From Bombyx mori (Eukaryota; Arthropoda; Insecta; Lepidoptera; Bombycidae), in assembly GCF_030269925.1 (NCBI RefSeq), contig NC_085111.1, forward strand, positions 2,534,142-2,598,141: 64,000 nt of DNA. The letters are read 5' to 3'. The stretch's first letter is position 1. Each line of letters begins with the position of its first letter. Under the pieces are notes generated by a model that saw only the letters and a program-made list of their open reading frames with translations, was not told the origin of the DNA and made no database searches. This document shows positions 12,660 to 25,270 of the stretch, piece after piece. Both the position numbers and the translations under genes were made by a program.

Positions 12660-14620
12660 CCACCAAAGCATATCTATGGTATACGCTTAATATTACGCAG
12701 AATGGCGATATCGATTCGTCTCAAGTGTATCATAGCCTCGAAAATAGACTATGCAATTGAGATGCGTAGTTTGTTACTAATCACAATTTCAAGGAAACAA
12801 TCATGGATACAGAAGGTTCTGCTGAGGTCTAAACTCGACTAGACTTTTAATAAGACGCTAAACTGTATTTAAACTTGCGATACATCGTAATACGTGTTAT
12901 TGGGACTTGTGTACACAAGATACAGAATACAGCTGATTAAATATTTAACTACTTATTCAAAACAACTAGATGATATGATCGTCGATGAATTTCATAGGCA
13001 ACAATAATATGCGCTTTGTTTTATGCCTTTGTTTAGCTAAAATTACTAAAAAGACTCAATCATTATAAATTCTAGAAAAAATATATAGACAAACCTATCG
13101 TTCTAATTTCATCACTACTACAAACTATAATACGTTTAACTATTTTAGTATAAGACTCTGGAAGGACGTTCAGTGAATAGAATCTGGAGTTTCAGTAGAA
13201 GAAAAACTCCAGTTATAGAATGGTATTTAATTTTGTATTTCCACATATATTTCTTTATCACATTTTCCCACCATTTTATAGAAAACTATTCGCAATCATA
13301 ATAAACAATTTATAAAATCATTTTGACTTGTACCAAAGAATATTGCTACAAATTTTAAATCTCATTATTCGAGTATTTTCAATCACTAAACCTGTTCACA
13401 GTTACTTTAGACAATTGTGAAATAATACATAAGCGATAATATCAATAATGTCTCGTAAATTGAGTACTTTTAACAGTTTTGTGAAGCCACACGTTAAAAC
13501 CGCTTTAGTGACACATTAACTTAATGCTTATGTGAAAGTAAACGAGTTCCCCAATTACACAATTAAACATTGTCGTTGGTCAGAATCGATTTAGGATGCC
13601 ACACAAATAAAACCTTTCTAACTAGTGGTATAGAATAAGTGAGTCGACTATTATCAAAGCCGGCAATGTGACTTTTGGACAATTATTGGTAAATCAGAAA
13701 AACGAATTATTGACTTTGTATTCCATTGGCAGTCACAAAACTCTTCTGAACGACATCTTAGATAAATAACAGGTTAAGTATTAACCTTTATTTAATGCAG
13801 GTTTTGAACCGTATTCTTTGAAGGAGACGATTATATTCAAATCAATTTGTATTTTTTGTCCAAATGCACAGATTGCTACCTTTGATAATAGACGACTCAA
13901 GTGACTGTATTTTCTGAATTAATTCTTGATTGTAGAATCGAGTAAATACTTGAAAAAAAAAACTGACTCGAATCAATCGCTTGGTATTGTATGTTGAGCT
14001 CTCCATAGCTAGGCTATTTCAATTCGATGCACGGTCAAGACAGTTTTGTGTCATGTGTCTCCGTGTTGGCTTCATTTACGTCATGGCTGTGACATCACAC
14101 ACATAATAAGTTATGGAATATCAAGAGAGGATAGTTTCTTACCTGTTGAATACAGCAGTCTCTCGTTTAATTGTACCTCCTTTTGGTGCTCTTTGACAAA
14201 AGACACAGAGAAACGTATTTTGATCGGTAATACATTGCCTCATACTCGCCATTGTGTAGCTAAGATTAAGGCAACAGAGAAGTTCGCCTTGGACATTACG
14301 CCTTACAAAAACCATTAGAAGAGGTCTCGTTGGGCATTCTTTGAAAATGCCTCTGCCTCTCGGCGAACCTTTAGCACGACAAGATAGGCCGATTACTATC
14401 AATTCCAATCGAATCCAGAGTAAACGTTTTCTAGTACCCGCACAAGGCTAGGATATGAATGATGATGAAATTATATGTATTTTCTTGTTATGCTGCTGCA
14501 TTGTTAGAGGGCTACAATATAGCTCTGTATAGAGGAATACAACAAGCACCGCCCAGTACTCTAGAATAAGGTCAGCTTATAATTTATCTAAGGCTTTAAA
14601 CAGGGTTAAGTTATACTGTA
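12660..14620. other. AT-rich intergenic DNA, nothing recognised
   Basis: The overlapping antiparallel frames at 14046-14408 show no domain signature and no splice context. Nothing else stands out. Confidence 0.35.
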
Positions 14621-14622
14621 TA

Positions 14623-14926
14623 TTTTTTTTTCCTTCCTAAGCTGGTAGCTTAGAGAGGCTATTCCAGCGTAACCCTAACTAGTAGGTGATCTCACGGGGC
14701 TCAAACCTGACGACGTTGCTAACACGAACCCTAGCAAGAGCCGTGCTTCGCAGAATCTACCACCGGATCGGAAACGCGACCCACTGAGAATATCCGACGA
14801 GAAACTCAGTGGGCTGTGTCTGAGAGTTAATTTACTCGTCGAGCCCTTCGTCGCAAGCGACGGGTTCGACGAGAACGGTGACCGGTGCTTGAAGTACCTA
14901 GAAGCACCGTTAGTGGATCGGGAGGA
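14623..14926 (-). mobile_element. Poly(A) retroposon family B with 11-bp TSD
   Basis: The poly(A) tail lies on the minus strand (T-run at 14623). Conserved blocks on the plus strand are GAACCCTAGCAAGAGCCGTG, CTACCACCGGATCGGAAACG and AACTCAGTGGGCTGTGTCTG. TATACTGTATA occurs on both sides (14612-14622 and 14927-14937), a perfect target-site duplication that fixes the borders. I do not commit to a family name. Confidence 0.85.
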
Positions 14927-14963
14927 TATACTGTATAACCTTTCCATTACCGAATGCATGTTT

Positions 14964-15432
14964 AATATACAGGATGTCCTAGAAAGAATGGATCATTCTG
15001 AAACACCTCATAGTAGAGCTATTGGGGAAACCAAATAAAAAAATTAACAAAAGATTTCTTAGGTAGTACCCAAATTAATTACCCAAATAAAAAGACTACA
15101 TTTCATGATTAAAATTTAAGTTAAATTTTTACAAAAAATTACAATAGCTACTCATATGGTTTAGTGCATATCCATTGGTATAGTCCATGTATAACATATA
15201 TAACATGTATAACATATATAACAACAAAAACCCTATGGATTTCATGTGTTTGTAGCTGTTTTATATTACAGGAACGCGCAGTAGTATGGAAAATTATGAT
15301 TTTTGTTTGAAACACGTAATTCGGGTACTACCTAAGAAATATTTTTATTTATTTTTTTATTTTGAGTCCCCAATAGCTCTACTATGAGGTGTTTCGGGAT
15401 TATCCATTCTTTCTGGGACACCCTGTATATTA
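14964..15432. mobile_element. Terminal-inverted-repeat element of about 470 bp
   Basis: The left end ATACAGGATGTCCTAGAAAG and the right end, read inverted as ATACAGGGTGTCCCAGAAAG, continue in register for more than 60 bp, both including CACCTCATAGTAGAGCTATTGGGG. TA is present outside both ends. This is mariner/Tc-like in style, with no transposase frame. It contains a tandem-like ATAACATATATAAC patch at 15178-15225. Confidence 0.75.
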
Positions 15433-15832
15433 CTCGTATTTCACACTGAAGTTCTAATTTAGATTCTAATAATTTCGTACACATTTTAGAAACTTCATTA
15501 ATATACTCTACAATTGTACAGAATCCGTATCATTTAATGAATGTATTTCGATCATAATCTCGATAAATGGTCGCAATCCTCAAAAAATGAACGTTCGACG
15601 GTCGAATTAACAATAAATTACGAACGCTAATGCTCAGTGTCATTAAGGAGCAATTAATCAAAAAACGAGGAATGGTATGAAAGCAACCGAATAACGGAGA
15701 CATTTTACCAGTCACCAGAAACTCCATTAGGAAATACATTTGAAATCAATACCATAATACTCCGTTGACCAACTTTAGACAAAACATAGAATTGAGAATA
15801 AATGCTGAAGTTCTTACAAGTATTTGATCTAT

Positions 15833-15930
15833 ACTAATTTTATAAAGAGGAAAGAATTGTTTATTTGTATTGAATAGGCTCCGAAACTACTGAACCGATT
15901 TGAAAAATTCTTTCACTGTTTGGAAGCTAC
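15833..15930 (-). repeat. RTE-like repeat fragment
   Basis: The plus strand reads ATAAAGAGGAAAGAATTG and GGCTCCGAAACTACTGAACCG, the reverse of the 3' halves of the copies at 46994-47219 and 52982-53199. Confidence 0.5.
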
Positions 15931-16089
15931 ACCATTGACCAAGACCCGAGCGGAGCCAGAGCGGGCCGCTATGTTAAAAATATTTTTAGGCAATAATCCT
16001 TTAGATGCAGGCATTCTAAAATCAGAAACACTACTATGGATTAAAAATACTGCTTTAATAAAACCAATAAGAATTTTTGACACATCACG

Positions 16090-16202
16090 ATTTTTTTTAT
16101 TGTCCTTGTATAGGCGGACGAGCATACGGTCCACCTGATGGGGAGTGGTTATCGTCGCTCGTGGACGTCAGCAATGCCAGGGGCCAAGCCGCTGCCTACC
16201 CA
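16090..16202 (-). mobile_element. Jockey/CR1-like LINE 3' tail
   Basis: On the plus strand: TTTATTGTCCTTGTATAGGC then CGGACGAGCATACGG to CCAAGCCGCTGCCTACC. Truncated tail in minus orientation. Confidence 0.65.
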
Positions 16203-16204
16203 GA

Positions 16205-19200
16205 ATTTAAAATGCATATATTTATAAATAAAATGACTTTCAAAGTTGATTAAAAGCATGTAAATAATTAATGCTACTATTTTATCACAAGTTTATTATT
16301 TTTATTGTATAATTTCCTATGTACCTTATACTTGAAGAGTTTTCGTGGTGACAAACAACTAAGGTGCTATTTGTTGACATATTTGAATATTATACTACCT
16401 AGTCTATTTTTTTTTTAATTAATGTTATTTGTAATTATTTGCACAAAGAAAGAACTAACAGTGTCTTGAGGTCTAACAATTTGTTTCATTTGTGTTTTGT
16501 GCATCAACTATCATCTGTATTAATGCAAATAACTTTATAGGCTATGACAAAATCCAAATTCTCAGTGCAGAAAAGAAGTTATTTCCATGATATTGAATAA
16601 TCCAATTGAAATTTAATATGTGTATAAAAAGTATTCTCTTTGTATTCTTATTCTTTCTGTTTTTATTTTTTCTAAAATATCATATGCAAAATTGAAGCTC
16701 TCAGTAACAAGGAACATCAAAAAAATAATTGATTGGTCATTTAGAATATTTATTTCAGAGCTAGCAGATTCTCTCTACTTAATTTATTCATTATTTTAAT
16801 TATACATATTAGGTATGGAATAATATTTTTTTTTTTTAATATTATGGTTTCAATAAAAAGCCTCCTTTTTTTAAAGTGCACACAAAAGAACACAAAAGTA
16901 ACACAAAAGAAAGGTGTAGGTAGATTACATCAGGATTCAGTTGGAAGGTCAGGTAAGGAGTAGCGGGATTGAGAGTACCTTTAATTTTCTAGTCTGAAAA
17001 AATGCAAGTAGATTTATTAATTCTGATAATTTTAATTTAATTACACAATTTAAATTGTCCAGTATATATGTAACAGTAAATTGTTTTTGTTTTTTAATAT
17101 TTTTTTTACTGTATTTTTAATTTATTTTTATTATTGCTTCGAATGTACAATAAACAATTTTTTTAATTACTTATAAAAACGATATATTTTCGCCTAGTTT
17201 TTTTAATAGTAATTCAAACATCATTTTATTTTACACAACTTGTAAAAAAATAATGATAAAATCAGAAATAAATTCCTATAAGCTTTCAGCAAACTATGCA
17301 GGAAAAACCTTTACACGAACTTCAAAGTTATTCGTGTGATGATTTGAACTTCGATTTTTTTGCGTATATCGCAAGTTTAAGCAAACTTTGATCTAGGTAA
17401 GCCTCTTACGATTATACATTAATACACACCAATTCAAATTAAATTACAATACAATTAATTCTTCATGTTTTGTGAGACAATATGTTTGCAATGGAAAACC
17501 TACTGGAGCTCCATATACCTACGTACTGTGGTGGAAAGTGGTGTTTCGCGTGATTTCTAAATGGGTCACCTTGATTTTGTAATCGCTGTACGTACTTTGA
17601 TATCTTTAGTTTAATATTACTTAATAAAAACAAATCAAATGATATATTTAATGTTAGTTTTCTATTATCGATCGAGAATGTTTGATGTCAGGCGATGAAT
17701 GAAACGATAACTCAAAGCAATACTCACCGAAACTAGGTGCTTTTGCACCTTTGAGGAGAAGCACAATTTTCACAATAAGGTCTTAGTTAACTCTCTTAAT
17801 ACAATATGCTATAAGCCCAGGTTACTAGTACAAAATTAATTATATTTCGTTTTTAACAGGACAATTCACTGAAACAAATCACGAACGAGCACAAAAAAAC
17901 AAGACGAAACAGACTTTTCAAGACGAAGACAGATGTCGCTCTTGTGCGAATGACACATAGACCTATATAGTTTGGTTTCCTACTTCATTGGAATGACAAT
18001 ATAATTGACATTTGACATATGAGTTGTATATTTTTTTATTCGATTCGTCTCTTAAATAAGCAACGGCAATGAAGAACGAACGGATATATATTCTGTACAA
18101 ATACATCGTGTTATTTGAGTATGATGTAAAATGGAACAGACTCTGAGATGAAATAAAGCCTTTAGACAATCTTATAAATTGAGAAAAAAATTATTAAAAT
18201 AAAATTGCCGGTAAGGAAATAATTACATAATTATGGACATTGAAACAACTATAATACTGATATGGTAAGGTATGGCGCTCGCTGTAATTCTGCGCGATAC
18301 CGGTGTCATGAACCTGCTTCTACTTCGCTTCATGAGATCTAACTTGAAAGATATGAAAGTTATAGTTGAGCCAATGCGCTTAATCAACTAACACTTCGAT
18401 CTTTCATCTTGCCTTCACCGCAGAGATTGGCGAGACGTGGGTTCGTGGCTGTACGAGCCCAGAAGTTTCCCTATGGTCAGTAGTTGCGAAATGATGTCAT
18501 GGTTCTGGGTCATGACCAATTTTTTGTGAAAATTAAAATCGGATACGTACAGAATTGTAGACTTAATTTTTTGTATTTCATTTTCCATTATTTTTTCTGC
18601 AAAATAGTTGTTAACTTATTACTATTACCATCCTATTAACATTTTCACCACCATGATAATGAAGTGTACAGTGTATACAAGGTGTAATTTTATGTATTTC
18701 TAGTAGCTTCAGTCGAGAATATAAAATAATAAATAGTCCAATTTTCCAAAGCAGACAGTTCTTGATATGGTGTTTTGTTTAAAGACAGCTTTGATGTTAG
18801 ATAAATATATGTATTACAGTAAAAATTAACATGTGACCTCACAAAAGTTTAAGAATTCATGCCGTAATTTTCTTAATAAAATTATTATCTTCATACTAAA
18901 CTATTGGTACTTTTCATAAATTTACAAAATAAATTTCATTATATCAATCCTCAGGCTTCCTTTATTTCCATAATTTTCTTATCAATCTTTTTTATATAAT
19001 TCATTCTATCTAAAAATAAACAACAATCTCAGTCTTATCAACACCCTTCTTGACTCAGGATTTAACAACATTAGTACTTTTAAATGAAATTTGTAGGAAA
19101 CAAATTTCTTTTTTAACATAAAAAAAAATGTATTTTTTTCTTAGTAAACTATTTATAAACATATTATTACTTAAGACCAAAATAAATAAAAAAAGATGTT

Positions 19201-19457
19201 GAAATTGTTTGAGTTTAATTCGCTCAATAGTCTTACTGAAATAAATAAGATAATCCCTTAAATGTATATTCTTTGAATGGAACTAAAAGTAAAAAATATA
19301 TATTAAAAAACTCATAAATTTTGAAAGGACCTTTTCTACGGGACAAAACTTTCTTTAATATCCTTACATTAGTAAATAATTATTTTTCACGTTATGCCAT
19401 ACTGTGAACAAGTCACACCGAACTCAAGTGAGTTGCAAAAGTTATCAATTAGTAACA
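16205..19457. other. AT-rich intergenic DNA downstream of the SDR gene
   Basis: No coding exon was recognised. The region contains long A/T runs. A minus-strand AATAAA (plus-strand TTTATT at 18961-18966) lies about 490 bp past the SDR stop and could serve its 3' end; this is weak evidence, because AATAAA is frequent in such DNA. Confidence 0.35.
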
Positions 19458-21272
19458 TCAAGCAAAATCAACACCTGTGTCGAGTAAGTCCCTTATTAGT
19501 ACTGTTGCTCGGCGCGGTAGAATACGTAACAAATGACCAAGACATAACAAATGTTTTGGAACTGATGCTTCCGGGTAGTTCCTCCTGACGCTGTCCAGGA
19601 TCGATGATGCTGCTTCTACAGGTGATATAGTCCCGAAATAGCTGGGTATCCTTCAAATGTTAAAAATTAATTTAAGCCTTGCTAATTAAGATAACAATTT
19701 ATATCTTATCATATCTTAACTTTTCACGAAGATAGAAATATTTCAAGTTCAAGAGTACTGTGTAAATTGAAACTGAATAATGTAAAATTGATTGAAAGTA
19801 GATTTTGTACTGTAATAATCCATCTCCTAGGTGCCAGAAAGGTCATTAATGTATATGGGTTCTCAAAAAATTTGTTGCAATGATATTTCACAATCTATTA
19901 TAAACAAAAGGCTACCATTATTCTCACCTTAATTTCACATCGTGATACTCATCATTCACGATGAAAGGATATATGTGAATCAATGTCACATGCACATTAT
20001 CAATCTTATTTATTCTGAGATCCTCCATCAGCGACTCCGCTAACCCCTGCACTGCAAACTGAGCAACACTGAGCGGCATCTTATCTTTTATGTAGCTGAG
20101 ACCAGCTACAGAAGTCAAAGCCACAATGTGCCCGTGGTCTCTGGTTTTCATTTCTGGTAAGAAGTTGTCTATGAGCTGAAAAAAAATTAAGCAAGGAAAA
20201 TTGTGTTTTAAAAAAATATTGTAATGTAATTTATACATGTATGAGGGTATCTATATCAACTACAGAAATCACTGACTTGCTTAAATGTTAACAAAAGACC
20301 ATTTCATCCAGCTGATGTAACAACTGGAAGTTAAATTTATGGAAAAAATTTAATAGTTCACTACACACAAAAAACTAAATACCTAAGTTCAAATTTTTTA
20401 GGTTTAATTAATGTTACATTATTGAACTTAGCAACCCTTAAAGATTAGCTTTTGTTCACGAGTGGCATTGATTGCAAGTGAATCAAGTGGATCTTGATGG
20501 GTCTATAGAAACAATAAAGTAACTTACCCAGAAATATGATGTCAATGTCAAATCCAATGTTTTGTGTATATCTTGAGGTGGTTGTGTCATTAAAGACCTA
20601 GGGCTGGGTATACCACAGCAATAGAACAACATGCTGACAAAACCAACATCTTTCTTAATTTGTGCTGCTAATTCTTCTATTTTCTCTCTTCTTGTAACAT
20701 CACAAATGTAACTGGCTGCTGATCCACCTCTAAGTTTGATGTGGTCCACAGTATCTTCATTATTCTGATGATTGATGTCAATACACAGTACTATTGCCCC
20801 TAGATCTGCAAGTTGCATAGCTATTTGTCGTCCAACACCTCTTCCGGAGCCAATGACCTAAAATCAGTTAAGACTTTTGACGATTTTTTTTTATTGCTTA
20901 GATGGGTGGATGAGCTCACAGCACACCTGGTGTTAAGTGGTTACTGGAGCCCATAGACATCCACAACGTAAAATGCGCCACCCACCTTGAGATACAAGTT
21001 CTAAGGTCTCAAGTATAGTTACAGTTAATAAGTAATAAATAAACAAAAAATATGTTTTAAATTTATCTCACCATAGCAGTTTCCAATCTGACAGTTTTCA
21101 ATGGTGGCGGTCTGAACAATTCATATGCAGCTTGAAATGTTGCGCATATTGCATTGAACACAACCCAAGCAACATCCACCATCAAAATGCAAAATGAATA
21201 GAGTCGTAGTAACATTTTGATTGGAAAAATGAAATGTAATAACACAGACAGTACATCCATTTGTTTGGATTC
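19458..21272 (-). CDS. SDR16C-type short-chain dehydrogenase/reductase, catalytic residues lost
   Basis: There are four coding exons on the minus strand: 21260-21072 (ATG at 21260; the exon starts at 21272 after an acceptor, so an upstream 5'UTR exon is expected), 20857-20528, 20175-19928 and 19650-19458. Donors are GTGAGA, GTAAGT and GTGAGA, and all phases match, giving 319 aa plus stop. Residues 1-45 are hydrophobic (membrane anchor), followed by a Rossmann fold (GSGRGVG at 66-72, acidic D90 after beta-2, CDV at 115-117). The C-terminus (RRNYPEASVPKHLL, ending RDLLDTGVDFA) is typical of SDR16C/DHRS3/17-beta-HSD11-like enzymes, which use NAD(P)H on retinoids or steroids at ER or lipid droplets. 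Oddities: the NNAG motif is YCCG (142-145). Ser195 is kept, but the YxxxK positions read L208...Q212, at the correct 13-residue spacing from Ser195. It is probably a pseudoenzyme or a diverged paralogue. The gene model is certain; the function is not. Confidence 0.87.
20888..21026 (-). mobile_element. Bm1-type SINE fragment in SDR intron 1
   Basis: On the plus strand TTTTTTTATTGCTTAGATGG through ACCTGGTGTTAAGTGGTTAC to AAGGTCTCAAGTATAGTTAC. 5'-truncated, in the same orientation as the gene. Confidence 0.8.
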
Positions 21273-21814
21273 CTGAAAGGAAAAATAAATTAAAATAATT
21301 TACATTAAAAAAAAAAAAGAGATAGTTTAAGCCGATCCTTCGAAAAAGTATGATGAGTTGGGTGGCTTAATTTTGTTCGAAAAGATTACTAATGAATTTC
21401 AAATGAAATAGATAAAAAAGTCACCATTAGTGTTTCACAAGATATATATTTCCAAATTACCCGCGAATAACAATCGCTTATCTGAATACAGAATAAGGCA
21501 CCCAACACAGTGCTTTTAATGCAAATGCCACTGCGTGCTCGAAGCGGAACTCACAGAAAACAATGAACTTTTGATAGTACCGCAGTTCGGTTATGTTATC
21601 AATACTTTTATGGAGATAACAATAGATAGGTACTTAATGCACATATGCAATGCCTTTCATGAAATATAATCATCTACAAATGACGTTGGTATGCTTTGCA
21701 AATATTTTTTTTGTGATTTAACGTTATATCTTGATAAGTAGATATTATTATTGTAAGTTTAAAATAAAATTTGATTTGTTTAGCTCGCTAAAATTTGTGT
21801 ACCAATTGTAATTT

Positions 21815-22215
21815 TTTTTTTAAGAGATTTTATGACCTGGTAACTGAGGCCTTTAAGCCATGTCTTATTTTAATCTATATTCTTAATTTTATGAAAAATG
21901 ATATTATGGAGTGAAATGAAATGAAAATGATTAATTTGAGACATTAATCAACTAGGATGAAATTAAATGAGATGATATGAGATGAAATCTAATCTCAGTA
22001 AAATGGTGGTCATTTACTAAGATTTTTCAGTGGAGTTTTTGGAGGATCCCGAGAAGTTACGTCCAGCGGCTTTGTTTCATTTTCCCACATTTGTGCACTT
22101 TCACAGATATTAAACGGTTAATAAACCACCATTATTACACATTTAAACCCGAAGAAACACTAAATAGACAAAATAAAACAAATCACACAACTTCACTCCT
22201 CGCGTTCCCGCCAAA
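21815..22215. mobile_element. MITE family M2
   Basis: Shares long stretches with 49345-49775 in inverted orientation: TTATGACCTGGTAACTGAGG, GGTGGTCATTTACTAAGATT, TTACGTCCAGCGGCTTTGTT and CACTCCTCGCGTTCCCGCC. No coding capacity. Affiliation unknown. Confidence 0.6.
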
Positions 22216-22399
22216 AAGTCCCCAATTGTAATTTGCCATGTTTTACGCATAGATTAAACCACAGAACACTATTACTTCTAGCGAAGGATTAAACACTTTA
22301 TATTTGAGATAATATATTGGTTTTACGTTTTACGGAAATTTATTATGTGTATAATCTTAAGTGTATAATCTATGGTACGAAGGAAAAATTGTACCAAAA

Positions 22400-22712
22400 T
22401 TAAATTTCATTCCATATCATCTCATCTCATTTCATTTGATTTCATCCCAGTTGATTAATGTCTCAAATCAATCATCTTCATTTCATTTCATCATTTTTCA
22501 TATTCATTTGCCATTTTTTCAATGGACTTTTTGAAAGATCCTAAAGAGGTTACGTACAGCGGATTTGTTTCATTTCCCCTCCCCACATGTATGCACTTTC
22601 ATAGATATTAAAAAATTAATAAACCATCGTTATTTCACATTTAAACCTGAAGAAACACTAAATAGACAAAATAAAATAATTCACACAACTTCACTCCTCG
22701 CGCTCCCGCCAA
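22400..22712. mobile_element. MITE family M2, second copy in tandem
   Basis: Diverged copy about 170 bp from the first. It includes CCCAGTTGATTAATGTCTC, GGTTACGTACAGCGGATTTG and CACTCCTCGCGCTCCCGCC. The two copies share the terminal block in the same orientation, but their ATCTCATTTCAT stretches are reversed relative to each other. Confidence 0.55.
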
Positions 22713-22769
22713 ATTGTCTAATATGAATATATTAACATGGATAATACACTCAATATCTAGGTAAGTTTG

Positions 22770-23194
22770 AAGTCGTCGTGGCCTAAAGGTTAAGACGTCT
22801 GGTGCATTCGTAATGAGCGATGCACCAGTGTTCGAATCCCGCAGGCGGGTACCAATTTTTCTAATGAAATACGTACTCAAATGTTTACGATTGACTTCCA
22901 CGGTGAAGGAATAACATCGTGTAATAAAAATCAAACCCGCAAAATTATAATTTGCGTAATTACTGGTGGTAGGACCTCTTGTGAGTCCGCACGGGTAGGT
23001 ACCACTGCCGTGCCTATTTCTGCCGTGAAGCAGTAATGCGTTTCGGTTTGAAGGGTGGGGCAGCCGTTGTAACTATACTTGAGACTTTAGAACTTTATAT
23101 CTCTGGGTGGGTGGCGCATTTACGTTGTAGATGTCTATGGGCTCCAGTAACCACTTACACCAGTTGGGCTGTGATCTAAGCAATAAAAAAAAAA
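22770..23194 (+). mobile_element. Near full-length Bm1-type SINE with tRNA-like head
   Basis: The tRNA-derived head carries a pol III A box (TGGCCTAAAGG, 22779-22789) and B box (TGTTCGAATCC, 22829-22839). The common body follows (ACTGGTGGTAGGACCTC from about 22962), then the tail CTAAGCAATAAAA. The tail has lost the GAGCTCGTCCACCCA block found in other copies. This copy shows that the many truncated fragments in the window belong to one tRNA-derived SINE. The name Bm1 is from recognition. Confidence 0.85.
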
Positions 23195-23566
23195 CTTTTA
23201 TTGGCGTTATTGTAAAGTTGCAAAAATTTCGCTATTATTTTAAATTTAAATAGTCATACAAGCACAGCTATGCTATGATTCACGACTGATATTACGGACT
23301 CAGGACGGATCATCTTCGACGAGCTGGCGGATCATCTGATTTTACAGATTACCGAAACTCAAGCTATCACAACGTGAACGCTACCACCCTTACATACCAA
23401 CATACCTTGAGGTCTAAACTCTTTACTATATCGCATAACGACTGTATCGTCCATCAAATTGAAACGCATGATTTCTTCGCGACACAAATAGACAAAGGTG
23501 GTACCTACTCATTTGGGCTAAAAAAACGCCCTAACGCCGATAAATCAGACAAACATTTTAATTAAA
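23195..23566. other. Spacer between SINE copies, nothing recognised
   Basis: The short frame 23374-23565 has no motif. Confidence 0.3.
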
Positions 23567-23775
23567 GGACCCGCCCCGCTTATTTCTGCCGTGAAGCAGT
23601 AATGCGTTTCGGTTTGAAGGGTGGGGCAGCCGTTGTGACTATACTGAGACCTTAGAACTTATATCTCGAGGTGTATGGCGCATTTACGTTGTAGATGTCT
23701 ATGGGCTCCAGTAACCACTTAACACCAGGTGTGCTGTGAGCTCGTCCACATGTCTGCAATAAAAATAAAAATAAA
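23567..23775 (+). mobile_element. Bm1-type SINE, 5'-truncated
   Basis: Starts at CCGCTTATTTCTGCCGTGAAG and ends in CTGCAATAAAAATAAAAAT. Confidence 0.8.
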
Positions 23776-24108
23776 AGTTTACGATCACTTGGGCTGGCTA
23801 GCTCATAAGTGGTCTGCATTTCACTGAAATATATTGTTAAAATTTTGACTTTTACCTTTACCTGACTTTACCTTTGATTGACTTTACCTTTTTTATCCCA
23901 TTTCATTAAATACACAAATTAATGAATTTCATCCCATTTCGCTTCATTTTTGTTTTCATATAATTCAATATTGGAAATTTTACGTGACGCGGCCCTAATG
24001 TTATTGTTCGGAGCTTTTTTAAGCAAGCTTTTCGTAAATGTCGTAGCACGATTGCAGGCATCTGTGAAATATATTTTTTGTATGGTAGCTGCATACACTG
24101 TGTTCTTA

Positions 24109-24653
24109 CACCGGTCACTCACATGCGCACGAATACGCAAACCCGCAACTGTAGGACGACATCTGCAAATGATTTATGCAAAGTTTTCGCTGCATTCGTG
24201 GTTTTCCAAGCTGTGTCGGTTTTTTAACAGACATCAAAGCGCGCGAACCTCGAACCTTCGCGTAGTCTCCCACACATTCGCTTGCCCAGTTGCGCCGACG
24301 ATTGCGAAGATAACGGACGTATCGCCATTTTCATAGTTCGCGACGTCTACTGTGTCGTGTGTGACGTTTTCATCAAAAGAAATCCCATAAAAACAGCATG
24401 ACTGTTAATGATGTCTGGGAAAGAATTCAAAACTCTTTTTCTCTTCAATGTTCTATTGACGAATTAAAAAGGACGAGAAATTCGTGAGACATTCGTAAAC
24501 AAGTGTGGGAGGAAGCGCAAACGGGTTCGCAAATTGAGTACCGAACCCATTTGCACAGCCGCTAGGTTTGCGAATGAATGTTTGACGGCCCTTCACATGC
24601 GCGCAAACATTCGTACAATGTACGAATATTTGCACGCATGTCAGTGGCCGGCA
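24109..24653. mobile_element. PIF/Harbinger-like element, tandem copy 1
   Basis: Flanked by TTA (24106-24108 and 24654-24656). The ends CACCGGTCACTCACATGCGC and, inverted, TGCCGGCCACTGACATGCG form terminal inverted repeats of about 27 bp (roughly 20 matches). Internal frames are short. A 3-bp TTA duplication plus such ends fits non-autonomous PIF/Harbinger elements; that class assignment is inference. Confidence 0.7.
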
Positions 24654-24656
24654 TTA

Positions 24657-25169
24657 CACCGGTCACTCACATGCGCACGAATACGCAAACCCGCAAGTGT
24701 AGGACGACATTTGCGAATGATTATGCAAAGTTTTCGCTGCCTTCGTGGTTTTCCAAGCTGTGTCGGTTTTTTAACAGACATCAAAGCGCGCGAGCCTCGA
24801 TCCTTCGCGTAGTCTTCCACACATTCGCTTGCCCAGTTGCGCCGACGATTGCGAAGGTAACGGACGTATCGCCATTTTCATAGTTCGTGACGTCTACTGT
24901 GTAGCGTATCTTCATCAAAAGAAATCCCATAAAAATAGCATGGCTGTTAATGATGTCTGGGAAAGAATTCAAAACTCTTTTTCTTTTCAATGTTCTATTG
25001 ACGAATTAAAAAGGAGGAGAAATTCGTGAGACATTCGTAAACAAGTGTAGGAGGAAGCGCAAACGGGTTCGCAAATTGAGTATGCGAACCCATTTGCACA
25101 GCCGCTAGGTTTGCTAATGAATGTTTGACGGCCCTCCAAGAATATTTGCGCGCATGTCAGTGGCCGGCA
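24657..25169. mobile_element. PIF/Harbinger-like element, tandem copy 2
   Basis: Almost identical to copy 1, with the same TIRs and TTA at 25170-25172. It lacks about 32 bp near its right end (the ACATTCGTACAATGTACG block), so it is shorter. The two copies share the central TTA. Confidence 0.7.
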
Positions 25170-25270
25170 TTAGGAATGATAGACTTATGATCGTACAGCC
25201 GTTGATGAAAATTAAAAAAAAACTTAAATTGACATTTTGAGTTGAAGTAAAAAAAGATTGTTTTCCATCA

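Noticed and set aside
14046..14408. Two overlapping antiparallel frames of about 90 codons
   Set aside because: No recognisable motif, no splice signals in phase, and no composition change.
22771..22845. tRNA gene candidate with A and B boxes
   Set aside because: It is the head of a SINE: the body and poly(A) tail continue directly, and an acceptor stem cannot be completed.
23950..24336. 128-codon frame with a hydrophobic start
   Set aside because: It runs from unique DNA into the TTA-flanked repeat, so it is not a coherent gene.
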